Positions 16,464-25,642 of a stretch of DNA of 64,000 nt are shown one piece after another. The notes beneath the pieces were generated by a model that saw only the letters and a program-made list of their open reading frames with translations, made no database searches and was not told the DNA's origin. Positions within the stretch are counted from its first letter, which is position 1, and the number at the start of each line of letters is the position of its first letter. Position numbers and translations under genes: made by a program. Source of the DNA: an uncultured Paracoccus sp. (GTDB taxonomy: Bacteria; Pseudomonadota; Alphaproteobacteria; Rhodobacterales; Rhodobacteraceae); contig NZ_CANMEH010000002.1 of NCBI RefSeq assembly GCF_947496875.1, positions 1 through 64,000 of the forward strand, given 5' to 3'.

Positions 16464-19400
16464 TTACATCAGCAGTGAGTGGACCGTCATGGCGCTGCCC
16501 TGCGCATAGTCGGATGCGGTCCACCCGGCCCAGCTCGCGTGGCGTTCGTTCGTCAGGAACACGCCCGCCTTGGTGGACACGTCCCAGATCGACCCGTCGC
16601 TCATGTCGGCAGGGGTGATTGTCTCGAACAGCACCCCGTCGATGCGGAACTCGGCCCGGTCATCGAACAGCTCGACCTCCAGCCGCTGTTGCACGCCCGG
16701 TTTGAAGGTGCCGTGGTTCATGACCCGCTTGTTACTGTGCGCCGCACCGCCGCCCGTCTTCGGCATGTGCACCGCCGGCGACCAGCCGATCACGCCGTTC
16801 TTCTTGGTCAGCTCGAAATCAAGCTCCTTTGCGTTGCTGGCGAAGACGAAGAAGGCGTGCACCGCATGCGCTTCGGTGGCACTGACGATGGCACCCCACT
16901 TGCCCTTGGTCTTGTTGATCCGGCTGGCCGACTGCATCCAGCCGGTCTTCCACTTGCCGTCGGCCGGGTCCATCGCGGCGTTCACCGTGATCGACTTGTC
17001 GCTGTTGTAGTCCAGCTTGGACGGGTCGCCATAAGAGCCGCCGAGCCCATTGCCCTGATCGCCACCGACCCAGCTGGGCAGGAAGAAGTCGATGGTGGAG
17101 CTGCCCCAGTTGTAGGTCAGCGCCTTGTCGATGGTGAAGTCCTGGATCGCCTTGTAGCCCTCGGGCGTCGGGTTGACCGGCGGCAGAGGCGGGGCGACCG
17201 GGTCGTCCATCCGCGGATGCGGCGGCGTCCACGGCTTCACCGCCTTCGCGCTGAAGTCGTCGAGCCACGCGCTGCTGGTCGATCCGCTCGACTTGAGGCC
17301 AACCTTGTGCCCCTTCGGCGCATTGGCCGGCAGCAGCACCGCGCCAGGTTCCGTCAGCGGGTCCTGATCGAGGATCGAGACCTGCATGGTGGTCTGGTTC
17401 TTCGGATACATGATCATCGGGTGGTAGGTCGCACCCGGTGCCCGCATTGCGACCAACCTGTTGCCTTCGACCCGCACCGTGACCGGCGACTGGCCGTGGT
17501 TGTTGTAGCGGGCCAGCTCGGTCTGGGTGCCGCCCACGCACATGATGACCTGGAGCGCGTTGGTCGAGCCGTCGACGCGACGGAAGCCCAGCCAGTTGTT
17601 CGCGTCCGCCATCCGCATCAGCACCAGCGCGGCGGAGCTGCCCCGGAACTTCACGGTGATCTCCTGCTCGCTGGTGCCGAGCGACCCCATGTCCACCACC
17701 GTGTCGGTGCTGTTGGCAATCGCGAGCGAATTGCTGCTGATCGTGAACGTGTTGTCGGCACCGGAGAGACGGGCGTAGGCGGATCCGATCAGGTTACCGT
17801 TGGCCCGGTCGAAGCTGTCGACGATCGCGTCGGAAACGCGCGCACTCGGAACCAGGACGATCTGGTGCGCCTGATCCTCGCTGTTGCCCCAGAAGTCGGT
17901 GGCGCGGACGATGACCTCGTAGGTGTGGTCGCCATTCGCATCGCCCGCCGTGGCGCGGCTGCGGGTGCCGTCCGCCGCCCAGCGAAGCGTCTGCTTGCTG
18001 ATCGTGAACTTGTCCGCGTCGGCGCCGCCGACGATCGAGAACTGCTTGCCGATCCGGTCGACAATCAGCCGGTGCGCCAGCTTCTTGCCTTCCACGGCTT
18101 CCGCGTAGGTCCGCGACAGGAATCGGACCGGCTTCACCAGCGCGGTCAGATCCTGCTGAGTGGACGGAACCGTCTCCAGCTTGTCGGGCCATTCCGGCGC
18201 AACCGGAGTGGCGCCCAGGTCGTGCTTCGCCAGGAAGGCCGGCTCGAACCCTTCCAGGGTGTAGTCGATGTGGAAGTTGAACATCACATGGGTGAAGCGG
18301 TCGGCCCCGAAGAACCAGGCGCGGCATTTCCAGGTGCCGTTGTCGTTCCAGCAACCATACCGCTGCACGAGCTGCTCCGGCTTCTGCCGGCCCAGGTTGC
18401 GCGGCCCCTTGATCGTCGTGTTCGACGGGAAGGTTTCCGAGGACTGGTAGTCGGGCCAGCGGCGGTCGCCCACGCTGTCACGAATGATGCCATGGACCGA
18501 GCCGCTGTTCTCGCCGGCCCCAGCCTTCAGCGTCAGCGACAGGCCGGACGAGTTGGCGCCGTTGGTGCCATCGCCGAGCACGAAGTAGGGCGTGTCGCCG
18601 ATCGCGACCGCAGGGTGACCCGCCGGCAGTTTCCGGCCGTAGGGCTCCAGCGGATAGGGCTGCGGCAGCGAGCTGCTGGGGATCGACTTCCAGCGGCGGA
18701 TGATCGCCTGGGTCGCGTCGGTCGGGTGCGGTTCCCAATCGCCCATCACGTTGCGGATCGGGTGGCTGTTGATGCCGGTCGCCTTGCGGTAGGGCGCGTT
18801 CGCGAAGGTGTTGACGTTCTCGGTCTTGATGTCGATCAGGAACCCTTCGTAGTTCAGCCCGGCGCCATTGTCCTTGAACGCCAGGTTGAAGTTCCGGATC
18901 AGGCAGTTCGAGAACGACCAGTCCCAGGTGACGCTGCCCAGACCCACCGCCCCGCCGCTTTCTGCCAGCTCGATCGGACCCTGGAACATGCAGTCCCTAG
19001 AGTAGTAGGCGTTCGAATACTGGTCGACCGTCCAGGGCTCCTTGACGTTCACGCAGTGAAAGTCTTGGATCAGCATCGGAGTCTTGTCGTGCCCGTTGAT
19101 GGTATTGTCGTTCATCCGGTGGATGACGAGGAAGCCGCTCGTGCAGGCGAACGCCTGATTGTGCTTGAAGGGCGGGATCTGGACGTTGATGGCGCCATAA
19201 TCCTCGTCGAGATAGTGCTGGGCGTGGTTGGCGCTGCCCGCCGACAGTCCGTCCGCCATCCGCAGGTCGGTGGCGCGCGGCGAGCGCAGCCACTTTTCGG
19301 TTTTCTGGTGCTGCCAGAAATAGGCGGCCTTCGAGGAGCCGGCGATGTTGTTGTGCAGCAGCACGGCGCGCGACTGGTTGCCGTACGCCACCCCGCCGCT

Positions 19401-22400
19401 GTCGTTGTGGTTCGAGACCCGTTCGGGACGGTTGCCCCACTTGAACTGCTCGCCGTCGCCCCGGCAGCCGGTGACCACGTTGCCGACCCACTGGCCGATC
19501 TCGTTTCCGACCTCGGACACCATGCCGCCGCCACGGACGTTGGACACGACGCAATCCTCGATCGCGGCCCGCGTCGAGTGATGGGTGATCGCCCAGCCAG
19601 GGATCGGTTCGTCGCCCACCGGCGCCCAGGCGGTGGCGCCGATCACGTTGAACTGGGGCGCCGAGCGGTAGGGCCCGCCGCACCAGTGCAGGTGGATCGA
19701 ATAGCGCCCGCGCACGTTGTTCGGGGCGGCCAGACGCGCCCCGCCCTGGCTCGCCAGCGGGTAGCTGTCGGCGCCCTTCAGCGCGCCACCCTCGACCACC
19801 CACAGGCTCGGATCAGTGCTGGTCCGCGCCATGTTCTTGGTCTCGAAATAGCGTGCATCGCCGTCGTCGACATACATGAACATCGAGTGGGCGCGCTTCT
19901 GGAGATCGGTGATGTCGGCGTTCGGGTCCAGGTGCCCGTCCTCCTCGGCCGAGGCCGAGCGGAAGCGGATCGAGCGGCTGACGTTCGCGACGACCGGCGC
20001 CACCGTGACAGCCTTGCCGTCATGCAGGGTGCCCGCCATGCCGGTGTGGTCGTAGGTCAGGGCGCTGTTCAGCGTCACCACGTCGCCGTTGATCGCCGTG
20101 ATGGTGCGCTGCTCGTCCTCGCCGAACTGGTATTCGTTCAGCGTGACCTTCTCGTCGCCTTCCCACCAGTAGGAGGTCGGGCCGCGATACTGCGGGTCGC
20201 TGGTCACCGTCGGGACGTAGTTGGTGCCGAGCACCACGACCGTGTCGCCGACCTTCCAGCCGGAGCTGGCGAGATCCGGCAGGGTGATCGTCGTCGCGCC
20301 CTGTGGAATGGACGGCGTGGTCTGACCGGACAGCCACGCCGCGCGCAGGTGACCTTCCTTCCTTGCGCCGTGGATCCGGGTCGGGCCCATCCACATGATG
20401 CCCAGCCGGGTGGTCGCGCCAGGCGCCACCTGTGGATGGAAGACGATCTCGTGCTTCGGCTTGCCGGGCTCGCCGCTGTCGGTGGGGTCGCGGTAGTCGA
20501 AAGTGCCCATCACCATGATCGTGTCGACACGCATCCGGGTCCGCATGATGGTGGCGATCTTCAGGGTGGCTCCGAAATCGACCAGCAGGTCCTTCAGGAT
20601 CACGTCGGACTTCTGGTCGTAGGTGACGGTGTGCCCGCCATAGACGCGCACCACCGCGCCGGTGCCCGGAACCGTGCCGGTGTCCCACACGGTCGGGTCG
20701 GACCAGTTGCCGTCCTTCACCGAGACATGGGTGTAGCCCATGATGTGCGGATGGCTGTCGGGGTTGTCCAGCTCGTTGCTGCCCAACTCGAAGTAGCTCG
20801 ACGGTGTCACGGCTTTGCGCCCCCCGTAGTTCTCGGTCAGGGTCGCGATGCGCCCCTCGGTAGGGCCCGGCGACGGCTCAATTTCGGGCTGAGGCTCTGG
20901 CTCGGGCTCTGGGTCAGTATCGGGCTGGGGTTCTAGGTCCGGTTCCGGCATGGCGAACGGCACGCTCGCCGCCTCGGCGGGCTCGCCGACCCCATTCGTC
21001 CAGACCACGACGAAACGCAGGTCGGCCGCCTGCATGTCCTCTGCTGTCAGGACACGGGACAAGCCCGTGGCCCCCTCGATGGCCTGATCGCCCCAGTACC
21101 ATTGACCGGCGGGGACCGGCGCGGGGCTGCCCTCCGCCGTTCCATAGGTGGCGGCCAGGGTCTGACCCTCTCCGGCAGTGCCCGTGATAGTCGGCGCCTC
21201 GACGACGACCGGGGCCGCCTGTGCGGGCGCGGGTGGCGCACCGGGCACGACGCCCTTGTCCTCGGCAACCGACATCAACCGTGCTTCGAGGTCGGCGATA
21301 TCCGTGCCAACGGCATCGAACGTGATGCCTAGGCTGGCGATGTCCCCGACCAGGAAATCGGCCATCCTCCCTTCCGGATGGGCGCGTGCCCCCACGATCA
21401 GAGGGGTGTCGGCGTCCGGCTTGTTGCGCGGCGACGCAAAGTCGAAGGTTCCGATGTCCTCGCCGTTCAGGCGCAGCGTGGCGCTGGTGTCCGTGACATG
21501 GACCGTCGTCATCACCCATGTGTCCCGCGGCACGACCACAGCGGGATCGGAATGGGCGCTGCCGGCCGAGCCATGGAACGACACGAAGGACAGACTGCCG
21601 TCGTGGACCCGCAGCTGAAACACCTTGTTGGTGCTGCTGCCCTGCGCCATCGACATGATCTGCCGCGTACCGGTCACGTCATCGAACCGGACGATCGCTC
21701 CACACACGAAGTCACCTGCCATGCGCGCGGCGGGGACAGGCACGACCATGTGGCTGGCGATCCCGTCGAAGCTCAGGCGGGCCGGGTCGGCGTGCCAGGC
21801 GGCGCCAACGATCTCGGCATCGGTGCCCGACTCGGCAGATGTCGTCGGACCGGCACCCTCATCGATCGCGTAAACCCAGGCTGTCCCGGCATCGAGGTCG
21901 GCAATCTCGAACGCGACGACTGCCGACGCATCGCCCCTGCCCACCTGGTTGACTGCGGCCACCGTTACGGAATGCGGACCCGCCGACAGATCGTTCAGGA
22001 CGATCCGCGGGTCCGCCCCGTCGACGCCGGGGATCTCCTCGCCGTCCAGAATGACGACGTAGCCGCTGATCGGCGCGCCGCCGCTTGCGGGCTCGGCCCA
22101 GAACAGCGCCGCGGCGGTGCCGGCAACCTCGACCTTCAGGTCGGAGACCTGGGCAGGGGCGACGGCGGGAACCAGCAGATCGACCGTCCGGGTCGCGGAC
22201 CCTGCGGGGCTGCTGGCGGTCACCAACAGCTGAACGGACTTGCCCAGATCCTGGGGCGTGATCGTGAAGGTCGCGCCATCCGCAACGCTTTCAGGCGGCC
22301 GCTCCGGCCAGACCAGCGTACCCGTCACCGTCGGTGCCGGGACACCCTCAACATCGCCGAAGCCGACCGTCACCGTGCCGCCCAACTCGGTGGACCCGGT

Positions 22401-22874
22401 CAGGCTCGGCAGCGTCGCGAATGTCGGCGCGAGCGGCTGCGGCTGGGGAACGCCACCCTCGGCGGCCGGCAGGCTGACCTGCAGCGAAGACCCGTCGCTC
22501 AGGTCGACGAAGAGCTGATCGCCAACCACGCGCAGCCCGGTGACGCGGGGCAGCTTCTCGAGCGCCTCGATCCGTTCCGCAGCCGCTTCGACGACGGCGC
22601 GATCCTCGGCGAGGCCGGCAAGCACGTCGCGGGCCGCTGCGGCGTGGCCGCGCGCCTCATCGACATACGCCGCCGCGTGGCTGCTGAAGCTTGCCAGCAG
22701 GCTTTCGATCGTGCGCAGGATCAACCCGCTGTCCTCGATCACCCTCGCCGCGAACGCGTCCGCCCCGTCGGGCCCGTCGCCGGCCGGTGCCGGGTCCTCA
22801 ACCAAGGGCGCGGTCTGATCCGCGGGCAGGCCCGCCGGGTCCGCGGCTTCGAAGTCGCTTGTTTGGATAGTCAT
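16464..22874 (-). CDS. Giant modular protein: Ig/Fn3/LamG-like, G8, beta-helix, cadherin-like and GH16-like domains
   Basis: A 2136-residue protein. In order I see: an acidic, helical N-terminus with no signal peptide (~1-110); an Ig-like repeat (~150-230); a fibronectin III-like domain (~238-330, PAQVSDLKVEVAG); a LamG/concanavalin-like domain (~336-530); another Ig-like repeat; an acidic Pro-Glu linker (~642-672); a G8 domain starting near His716 (HVSVKDGNWSDPTVWD); a right-handed beta-helix region (~1000-1300, IHLHWCGG, HNNIAGSSKAAYFW); a cadherin-like domain (~1600-1680); a second concanavalin-like domain (~1685-1840); and a C-terminal GH16-like domain (~1905-2136) with E2017-x-D2019-x-E2021 in KELDFELTK. 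This suggests a secreted surface or matrix protein acting on glycans. The export route is not shown; lack of a Sec signal points to type I secretion, but no RTX repeats are present. AGGAG precedes the ATG by eight bases. Confidence 0.85.
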   Translation of the reverse strand: MTIQTSDFEAADPAGLPADQTAPLVEDPAPAGDGPDGADAFAARVIEDSGLILRTIESLLASFSSHAAAYVDEARGHAAAARDVLAGLAEDRAVVEAAAERIEALEKLPRVTGLRVVGDQLFVDLSDGSSLQVSLPAAEGGVPQPQPLAPTFATLPSLTGSTELGGTVTVGFGDVEGVPAPTVTGTLVWPERPPESVADGATFTITPQDLGKSVQLLVTASSPAGSATRTVDLLVPAVAPAQVSDLKVEVAGTAAALFWAEPASGGAPISGYVVILDGEEIPGVDGADPRIVLNDLSAGPHSVTVAAVNQVGRGDASAVVAFEIADLDAGTAWVYAIDEGAGPTTSAESGTDAEIVGAAWHADPARLSFDGIASHMVVPVPAARMAGDFVCGAIVRFDDVTGTRQIMSMAQGSSTNKVFQLRVHDGSLSFVSFHGSAGSAHSDPAVVVPRDTWVMTTVHVTDTSATLRLNGEDIGTFDFASPRNKPDADTPLIVGARAHPEGRMADFLVGDIASLGITFDAVGTDIADLEARLMSVAEDKGVVPGAPPAPAQAAPVVVEAPTITGTAGEGQTLAATYGTAEGSPAPVPAGQWYWGDQAIEGATGLSRVLTAEDMQAADLRFVVVWTNGVGEPAEAASVPFAMPEPDLEPQPDTDPEPEPEPQPEIEPSPGPTEGRIATLTENYGGRKAVTPSSYFELGSNELDNPDSHPHIMGYTHVSVKDGNWSDPTVWDTGTVPGTGAVVRVYGGHTVTYDQKSDVILKDLLVDFGATLKIATIMRTRMRVDTIMVMGTFDYRDPTDSGEPGKPKHEIVFHPQVAPGATTRLGIMWMGPTRIHGARKEGHLRAAWLSGQTTPSIPQGATTITLPDLASSGWKVGDTVVVLGTNYVPTVTSDPQYRGPTSYWWEGDEKVTLNEYQFGEDEQRTITAINGDVVTLNSALTYDHTGMAGTLHDGKAVTVAPVVANVSRSIRFRSASAEEDGHLDPNADITDLQKRAHSMFMYVDDGDARYFETKNMARTSTDPSLWVVEGGALKGADSYPLASQGGARLAAPNNVRGRYSIHLHWCGGPYRSAPQFNVIGATAWAPVGDEPIPGWAITHHSTRAAIEDCVVSNVRGGGMVSEVGNEIGQWVGNVVTGCRGDGEQFKWGNRPERVSNHNDSGGVAYGNQSRAVLLHNNIAGSSKAAYFWQHQKTEKWLRSPRATDLRMADGLSAGSANHAQHYLDEDYGAINVQIPPFKHNQAFACTSGFLVIHRMNDNTINGHDKTPMLIQDFHCVNVKEPWTVDQYSNAYYSRDCMFQGPIELAESGGAVGLGSVTWDWSFSNCLIRNFNLAFKDNGAGLNYEGFLIDIKTENVNTFANAPYRKATGINSHPIRNVMGDWEPHPTDATQAIIRRWKSIPSSSLPQPYPLEPYGRKLPAGHPAVAIGDTPYFVLGDGTNGANSSGLSLTLKAGAGENSGSVHGIIRDSVGDRRWPDYQSSETFPSNTTIKGPRNLGRQKPEQLVQRYGCWNDNGTWKCRAWFFGADRFTHVMFNFHIDYTLEGFEPAFLAKHDLGATPVAPEWPDKLETVPSTQQDLTALVKPVRFLSRTYAEAVEGKKLAHRLIVDRIGKQFSIVGGADADKFTISKQTLRWAADGTRSRATAGDANGDHTYEVIVRATDFWGNSEDQAHQIVLVPSARVSDAIVDSFDRANGNLIGSAYARLSGADNTFTISSNSLAIANSTDTVVDMGSLGTSEQEITVKFRGSSAALVLMRMADANNWLGFRRVDGSTNALQVIMCVGGTQTELARYNNHGQSPVTVRVEGNRLVAMRAPGATYHPMIMYPKNQTTMQVSILDQDPLTEPGAVLLPANAPKGHKVGLKSSGSTSSAWLDDFSAKAVKPWTPPHPRMDDPVAPPLPPVNPTPEGYKAIQDFTIDKALTYNWGSSTIDFFLPSWVGGDQGNGLGGSYGDPSKLDYNSDKSITVNAAMDPADGKWKTGWMQSASRINKTKGKWGAIVSATEAHAVHAFFVFASNAKELDFELTKKNGVIGWSPAVHMPKTGGGAAHSNKRVMNHGTFKPGVQQRLEVELFDDRAEFRIDGVLFETITPADMSDGSIWDVSTKAGVFLTNERHASWAGWTASDYAQGSAMTVHSLLM

Positions 22875-23297
22875 TGCGGATGCTCCTGTTCTTCAGATTC
22901 CATCGCGGGCGGCGGCTGCGGTGCCGCCGTGCCACCACCGGAGGACCGACCCAGGCTCCGGCTTTCACCTGACCTAGGCCGCCGCCGATCGCTCACCGGG
23001 GTTCCGGAAGGGCCCTGCTATCACGGCAGTGCCGGCGTTGCCCCGCCGCGCCGAGCAACGCTCGGCGCTGCCGCCCGTCGTTCGACGGTCAGCGTGGGAG
23101 GAGAGTGTAATGATGTGTCGCGCCCCACCGTCGTAGGCCGACGCGCGCCTTTCGCATCCGCCGGACCAAGTGTTTTTCCGCCGCCTCTGCCTCCGGCCTC
23201 GTCCAGTTTGCCGAGAAATCCTACGTTCGCATCACTCTACCTGGGAGAGGACTACCCCTATGTCCGTCCCGAGGCCTCACGGAACAGGGACGAAGCT
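22875..23297. other. Divergent control region of the giant gene and the HTH pair
   Basis: About 420 bases between divergent genes. It has the ribosome-binding site of the giant gene (minus strand, just after 22874) and should hold promoters for both directions. I see no clear -35/-10 pair or palindrome and no gene. Confidence 0.35.
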
Positions 23298-23624
23298 ATG
23301 AAAAACAGGAACACCATGCCCCTCTCACTCGGCGAGGCGGCGCGGCTGCTGGCGGTCTCGCCACGCACGATCCGGCGGCTCATCGACACAGGCGAACTGA
23401 GCGCCGTCCGCATCGGCCCGACGCTGGCGGTCCCCGTGGACGCGCTGCCAACGCCTCTTCGGCGATGCTTCGATGCCGGGCAGCCTCAGGCATTGCTCAC
23501 CCTGCACGAAGCCGCGGCGCGGCTCGGCTGCTCGCCGCGTGACGTCCGGGAGCGAACTGCCAGCGGCCTCCTCAGGTCCGTTCTCATCGGTGGTTCATCG
23601 CGATGGTCGCCGATCGAGATCTAG
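23298..23624 (+). CDS. Small protein with two excisionase-like HTH domains
   Basis: A 108-residue protein with two tandem MerR/excisionase-type (HTH_17-like) units. The first is LSLGEAARLLAVSPRTIRRL with the wing GELSAVRIGPTLAVPVDAL; the second is LTLHEAAARLGCSPRDVRER with GLLRSVLIGGSSRWSPIEI. Proteins with one such unit bind DNA as phage/plasmid excisionases or transcription factors; two in one small chain is less common. It is divergent from the giant surface-protein gene and 26 bases upstream of another such HTH gene. No integrase lies nearby, so a regulator is more likely than a true excisionase. Confidence 0.7.
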   Translation: MKNRNTMPLSLGEAARLLAVSPRTIRRLIDTGELSAVRIGPTLAVPVDALPTPLRRCFDAGQPQALLTLHEAAARLGCSPRDVRERTASGLLRSVLIGGSSRWSPIEI

Positions 23625-23650
23625 GAGACGGCTCGAGCCGAGGCGCTGTC

Positions 23651-23884
23651 ATGATCGTCTCACCCGATGAATCCTACAGCGTTGCCGAGGCCGGCAACAT
23701 CTTGAGACGGTCCGAACGCCAGGTGCGTTACCTGAGCGGCGCGCGACTTCGGGGCTCGAAAGCCTCGGAGCGGTGGACGGCGACCGCCCTCCAGCTCTGG
23801 GGGTTCCGGGGCATCGCGGACGAGATGATGGCGAATTGGCGGGAGTACTGTCGCGCCGTCGAACGCGACGCAGAAAATCAGTAA
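23651..23884 (+). CDS. Small excisionase-like HTH protein
   Basis: A 77-residue protein. YSVAEAGNILRRSERQVRYL followed by RLRGSKASERWTATAL has the pattern of an HTH_17/excisionase unit, and the tail (IADEMMANWREYCRAVERDAENQ) is helical. It follows the double-HTH gene by 26 bases with GAGG seven bases before the ATG, so the two are probably co-transcribed. Target and function are unknown. Confidence 0.6.
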   Translation: MIVSPDESYSVAEAGNILRRSERQVRYLSGARLRGSKASERWTATALQLWGFRGIADEMMANWREYCRAVERDAENQ

Positions 23885-24018
23885 CAGAATAAAGTGCCTG
23901 ACCGCTCCAGAGTAAGCGGCCTCAACGGCGTTGGCGTTCGGACCACCGCTTCTGCCCCCCGGTGGCGGCGGATGTCGGTTCGTCTCGGCCGATGTCCGGA
24001 GACGACGAGCAGCGACGA

Positions 24019-24046
24019 CAGCACACAGCACACAGCACACAGCACA
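24019..24046. repeat. Four tandem copies of the heptamer CAGCACA
   Basis: CAGCACA is repeated perfectly four times (24019-24046). It lies 14 bases before the recognisable part of the broken glycosidase-like fragment. Seven is not a multiple of three, so copy changes would shift any frame passing through it. Confidence 0.9.
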
Positions 24047-24060
24047 CATCAGGAGAACGG

Positions 24061-24431
24061 ATCACACGCGACTGGCCGTCCACGCCGCGCGCGTGGCCGA
24101 GCGCTACCCGTGGATCGAGGACTGGACGCCGGTCAACGAACCGCTCACCACCGCGCGCTTCGCCTGCCTCTACGGCCACTGGTTTCCGCACACGCAGGAC
24201 GAGGATGCCTGCTGGCTGGCGCTGCTGAACCAGATCGACGCGACCCGGGGGGCGATGCGCGCCATCCGCCAGGCCAACCCGTCCGCGCGGCTGGTCCAGA
24301 CCGAGGATCTCGGCGTCTGTCACGCGACGCCGGATCTGGCCCACGACGCGGCGTTCGAGAACGACCGCCGCTGGCTCAGCTGGGACCTGCTGTGCGGGCA
24401 TGTCGTGCCCGGACATGCCCGCTGTCGATGA
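24061..24431 (+). pseudogene. Fragment of a GH1-like (beta-glucosidase-like) protein
   Basis: The frame ending at 24431 encodes an internal piece of a glycoside hydrolase family 1-like domain: VAERYPWIEDWTPVNEPLTT holds the NEP motif around the acid/base Glu, then ARFACLYGHWFPHTQDE, LLNQIDATRGAMRAIRQANP and LVQTEDLGVCHATP. This order is typical of large proteins that join a GH1-like domain to an RmlD-like sugar-nucleotide reductase. Everything before ~24061 and after ~24430 is missing, apart from a possible shifted scrap (DDAIARFLRDYPVASDRG, to ~24475). There is no start codon or ribosome site. It is a dead remnant abutting the Crp/Fnr gene. Confidence 0.7.
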
Positions 24432-24480
24432 CGCGATCGCCCGCTTCCTGCGCGACTATCCCGTTGCCTCCGACCGCGGC

Positions 24481-25212
24481 TCAGGGCGTTGATCGGGTGA
24501 GGCTGATGCCGACCAGGCGTTCGAACTCGGCTTCGGGCTTGCCGTAGATGCCCCCGGCCCCCGCTTCGAGCCCCTCCCGATCGATGACCCTGATCCGGCC
24601 GCGCTCAGCCTGGATCAGGCCGCGCCCCTCGAGCATGTGGATCGCCAGGGTCACCCCGGCCCGCCGAACCCCCAGCATCGTCGAGATGAACTCGTGGGTG
24701 AGTTCCAGGACATCCCCGTCGACCCGGTCATGGCACATGAGCAGCCACCGGCACAGACGCTCTTCCAGCTGCGCCTGCGCGTTCGCCAGCGCCGTGTGTT
24801 CGGTCTGGACCTGCTGGGACAGCACGAAACGCAGCAGGAACAGGCGCAATGTCGGGCTGACATCCATCGCCTCGCACAGCGACTCGCTGGAGATGCGGTG
24901 ACCATATCCCGCGATCTGCATGAAGCATTCGTGGACGGCGCGGTTGTCGCCCATCACGACCTCCCCTCCCGACATCCCGTCCCAGCCGAACAGCCCGACC
25001 TCGAGCCGCCGGTCGCGCCCCGCATAGGCAACCGAGGAGGCGATACCGAAGGTCGGAAAGTAGACGTGGTCGATGGGTGCGCGGCGGCGCTTCAGCACGA
25101 AGCGGCGTTCGAGTTCGATGGATTCTAGATCCGGCGCGATCAGCCTCAGATCCTCGGAAGACATCCCGCGCAAGAGCAGGTTCCGCGAGAGCGGGTTGAC
25201 GGTCTGATGCAT
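24481..25212 (-). CDS. Crp/Fnr-family transcriptional regulator
   Basis: A 243-residue regulator. The cyclic-nucleotide-binding-like N-terminal half (FVLKRRRAPIDHVYFPTFGIAS, LEVGLFGWDGMSGGEVVMG) is of the divergent kind common in alphaproteobacteria, without a full cAMP-binding set and without FNR-type Cys cluster. The C-terminal Crp HTH is LELTHEFISTMLGVRRAGVTLAIHML-like (residues ~175-205), followed by GLIQAERGRIRVIDREGLE. Its stop overlaps the end of the decayed GH1 region. It is divergent from the DUF892 gene; target unknown. Confidence 0.87.
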   Translation of the reverse strand: MHQTVNPLSRNLLLRGMSSEDLRLIAPDLESIELERRFVLKRRRAPIDHVYFPTFGIASSVAYAGRDRRLEVGLFGWDGMSGGEVVMGDNRAVHECFMQIAGYGHRISSESLCEAMDVSPTLRLFLLRFVLSQQVQTEHTALANAQAQLEERLCRWLLMCHDRVDGDVLELTHEFISTMLGVRRAGVTLAIHMLEGRGLIQAERGRIRVIDREGLEAGAGGIYGKPEAEFERLVGISLTRSTP

Positions 25213-25642
25213 CGTGCTGCCTGTCCACTTGGGGCGGGAGCACGATGGTGTCTCTCAGCCGCCCGCGCCCGGAAGCCGGCAGACGATGGGTAATCGTAAC
25301 ACAAAACGACGGGAAGGACAGTGCGGATCGAGTTTCCGCGATGTCGATTTCAGCTGTGCACAGTCGAGTTGAACGGGCTGTGCGCATGTTTATTCCGTCG
25401 GCGAGGGCGCCTCGACGGCATAGGCATTCAGGGCTGCGGCGATCTGTCGAGGCCGAAGGACGGCCGGCGACCCGGGGACGGTGGAGGGCCAGACTCTTCC
25501 GAGAGCCGAGGATGTGATCACCCGCGTCCTGCGCGACTGTCCGCCCGAACGGGGCTCGCGGGTGCTTCCGTCTGGTTGAGGGATCACCCCCGGAACTCGG
25601 CGTCCCAACCGGCGTTTGTCGAAACTCAAAGGGGGAAATGTC
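25213..25642. other. Intergenic region between Crp/Fnr gene and DUF892 gene
   Basis: About 430 bases between divergent genes. It contains the ribosome site for the DUF892 gene (AAAGGGGGAAATGTC before 25643). No gene is supported; open frames here are short and without pattern. Confidence 0.35.

Noticed and set aside
16479..20936. A 1485-codon open frame on the plus strand
   Set aside because: It is antisense to the giant protein gene, is Arg/Val/Asp-rich without domains, and results from GC-rich codon use on the other strand.
23298..23884. Excisionase genes as evidence of a mobile element
   Set aside because: No integrase, transposase, att repeat or phage gene is in the window; the HTH fold is also common in ordinary regulators.
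24019..24046. CAGCACA array as a CRISPR
   Set aside because: Units are seven bases without spacers and there are no cas genes.
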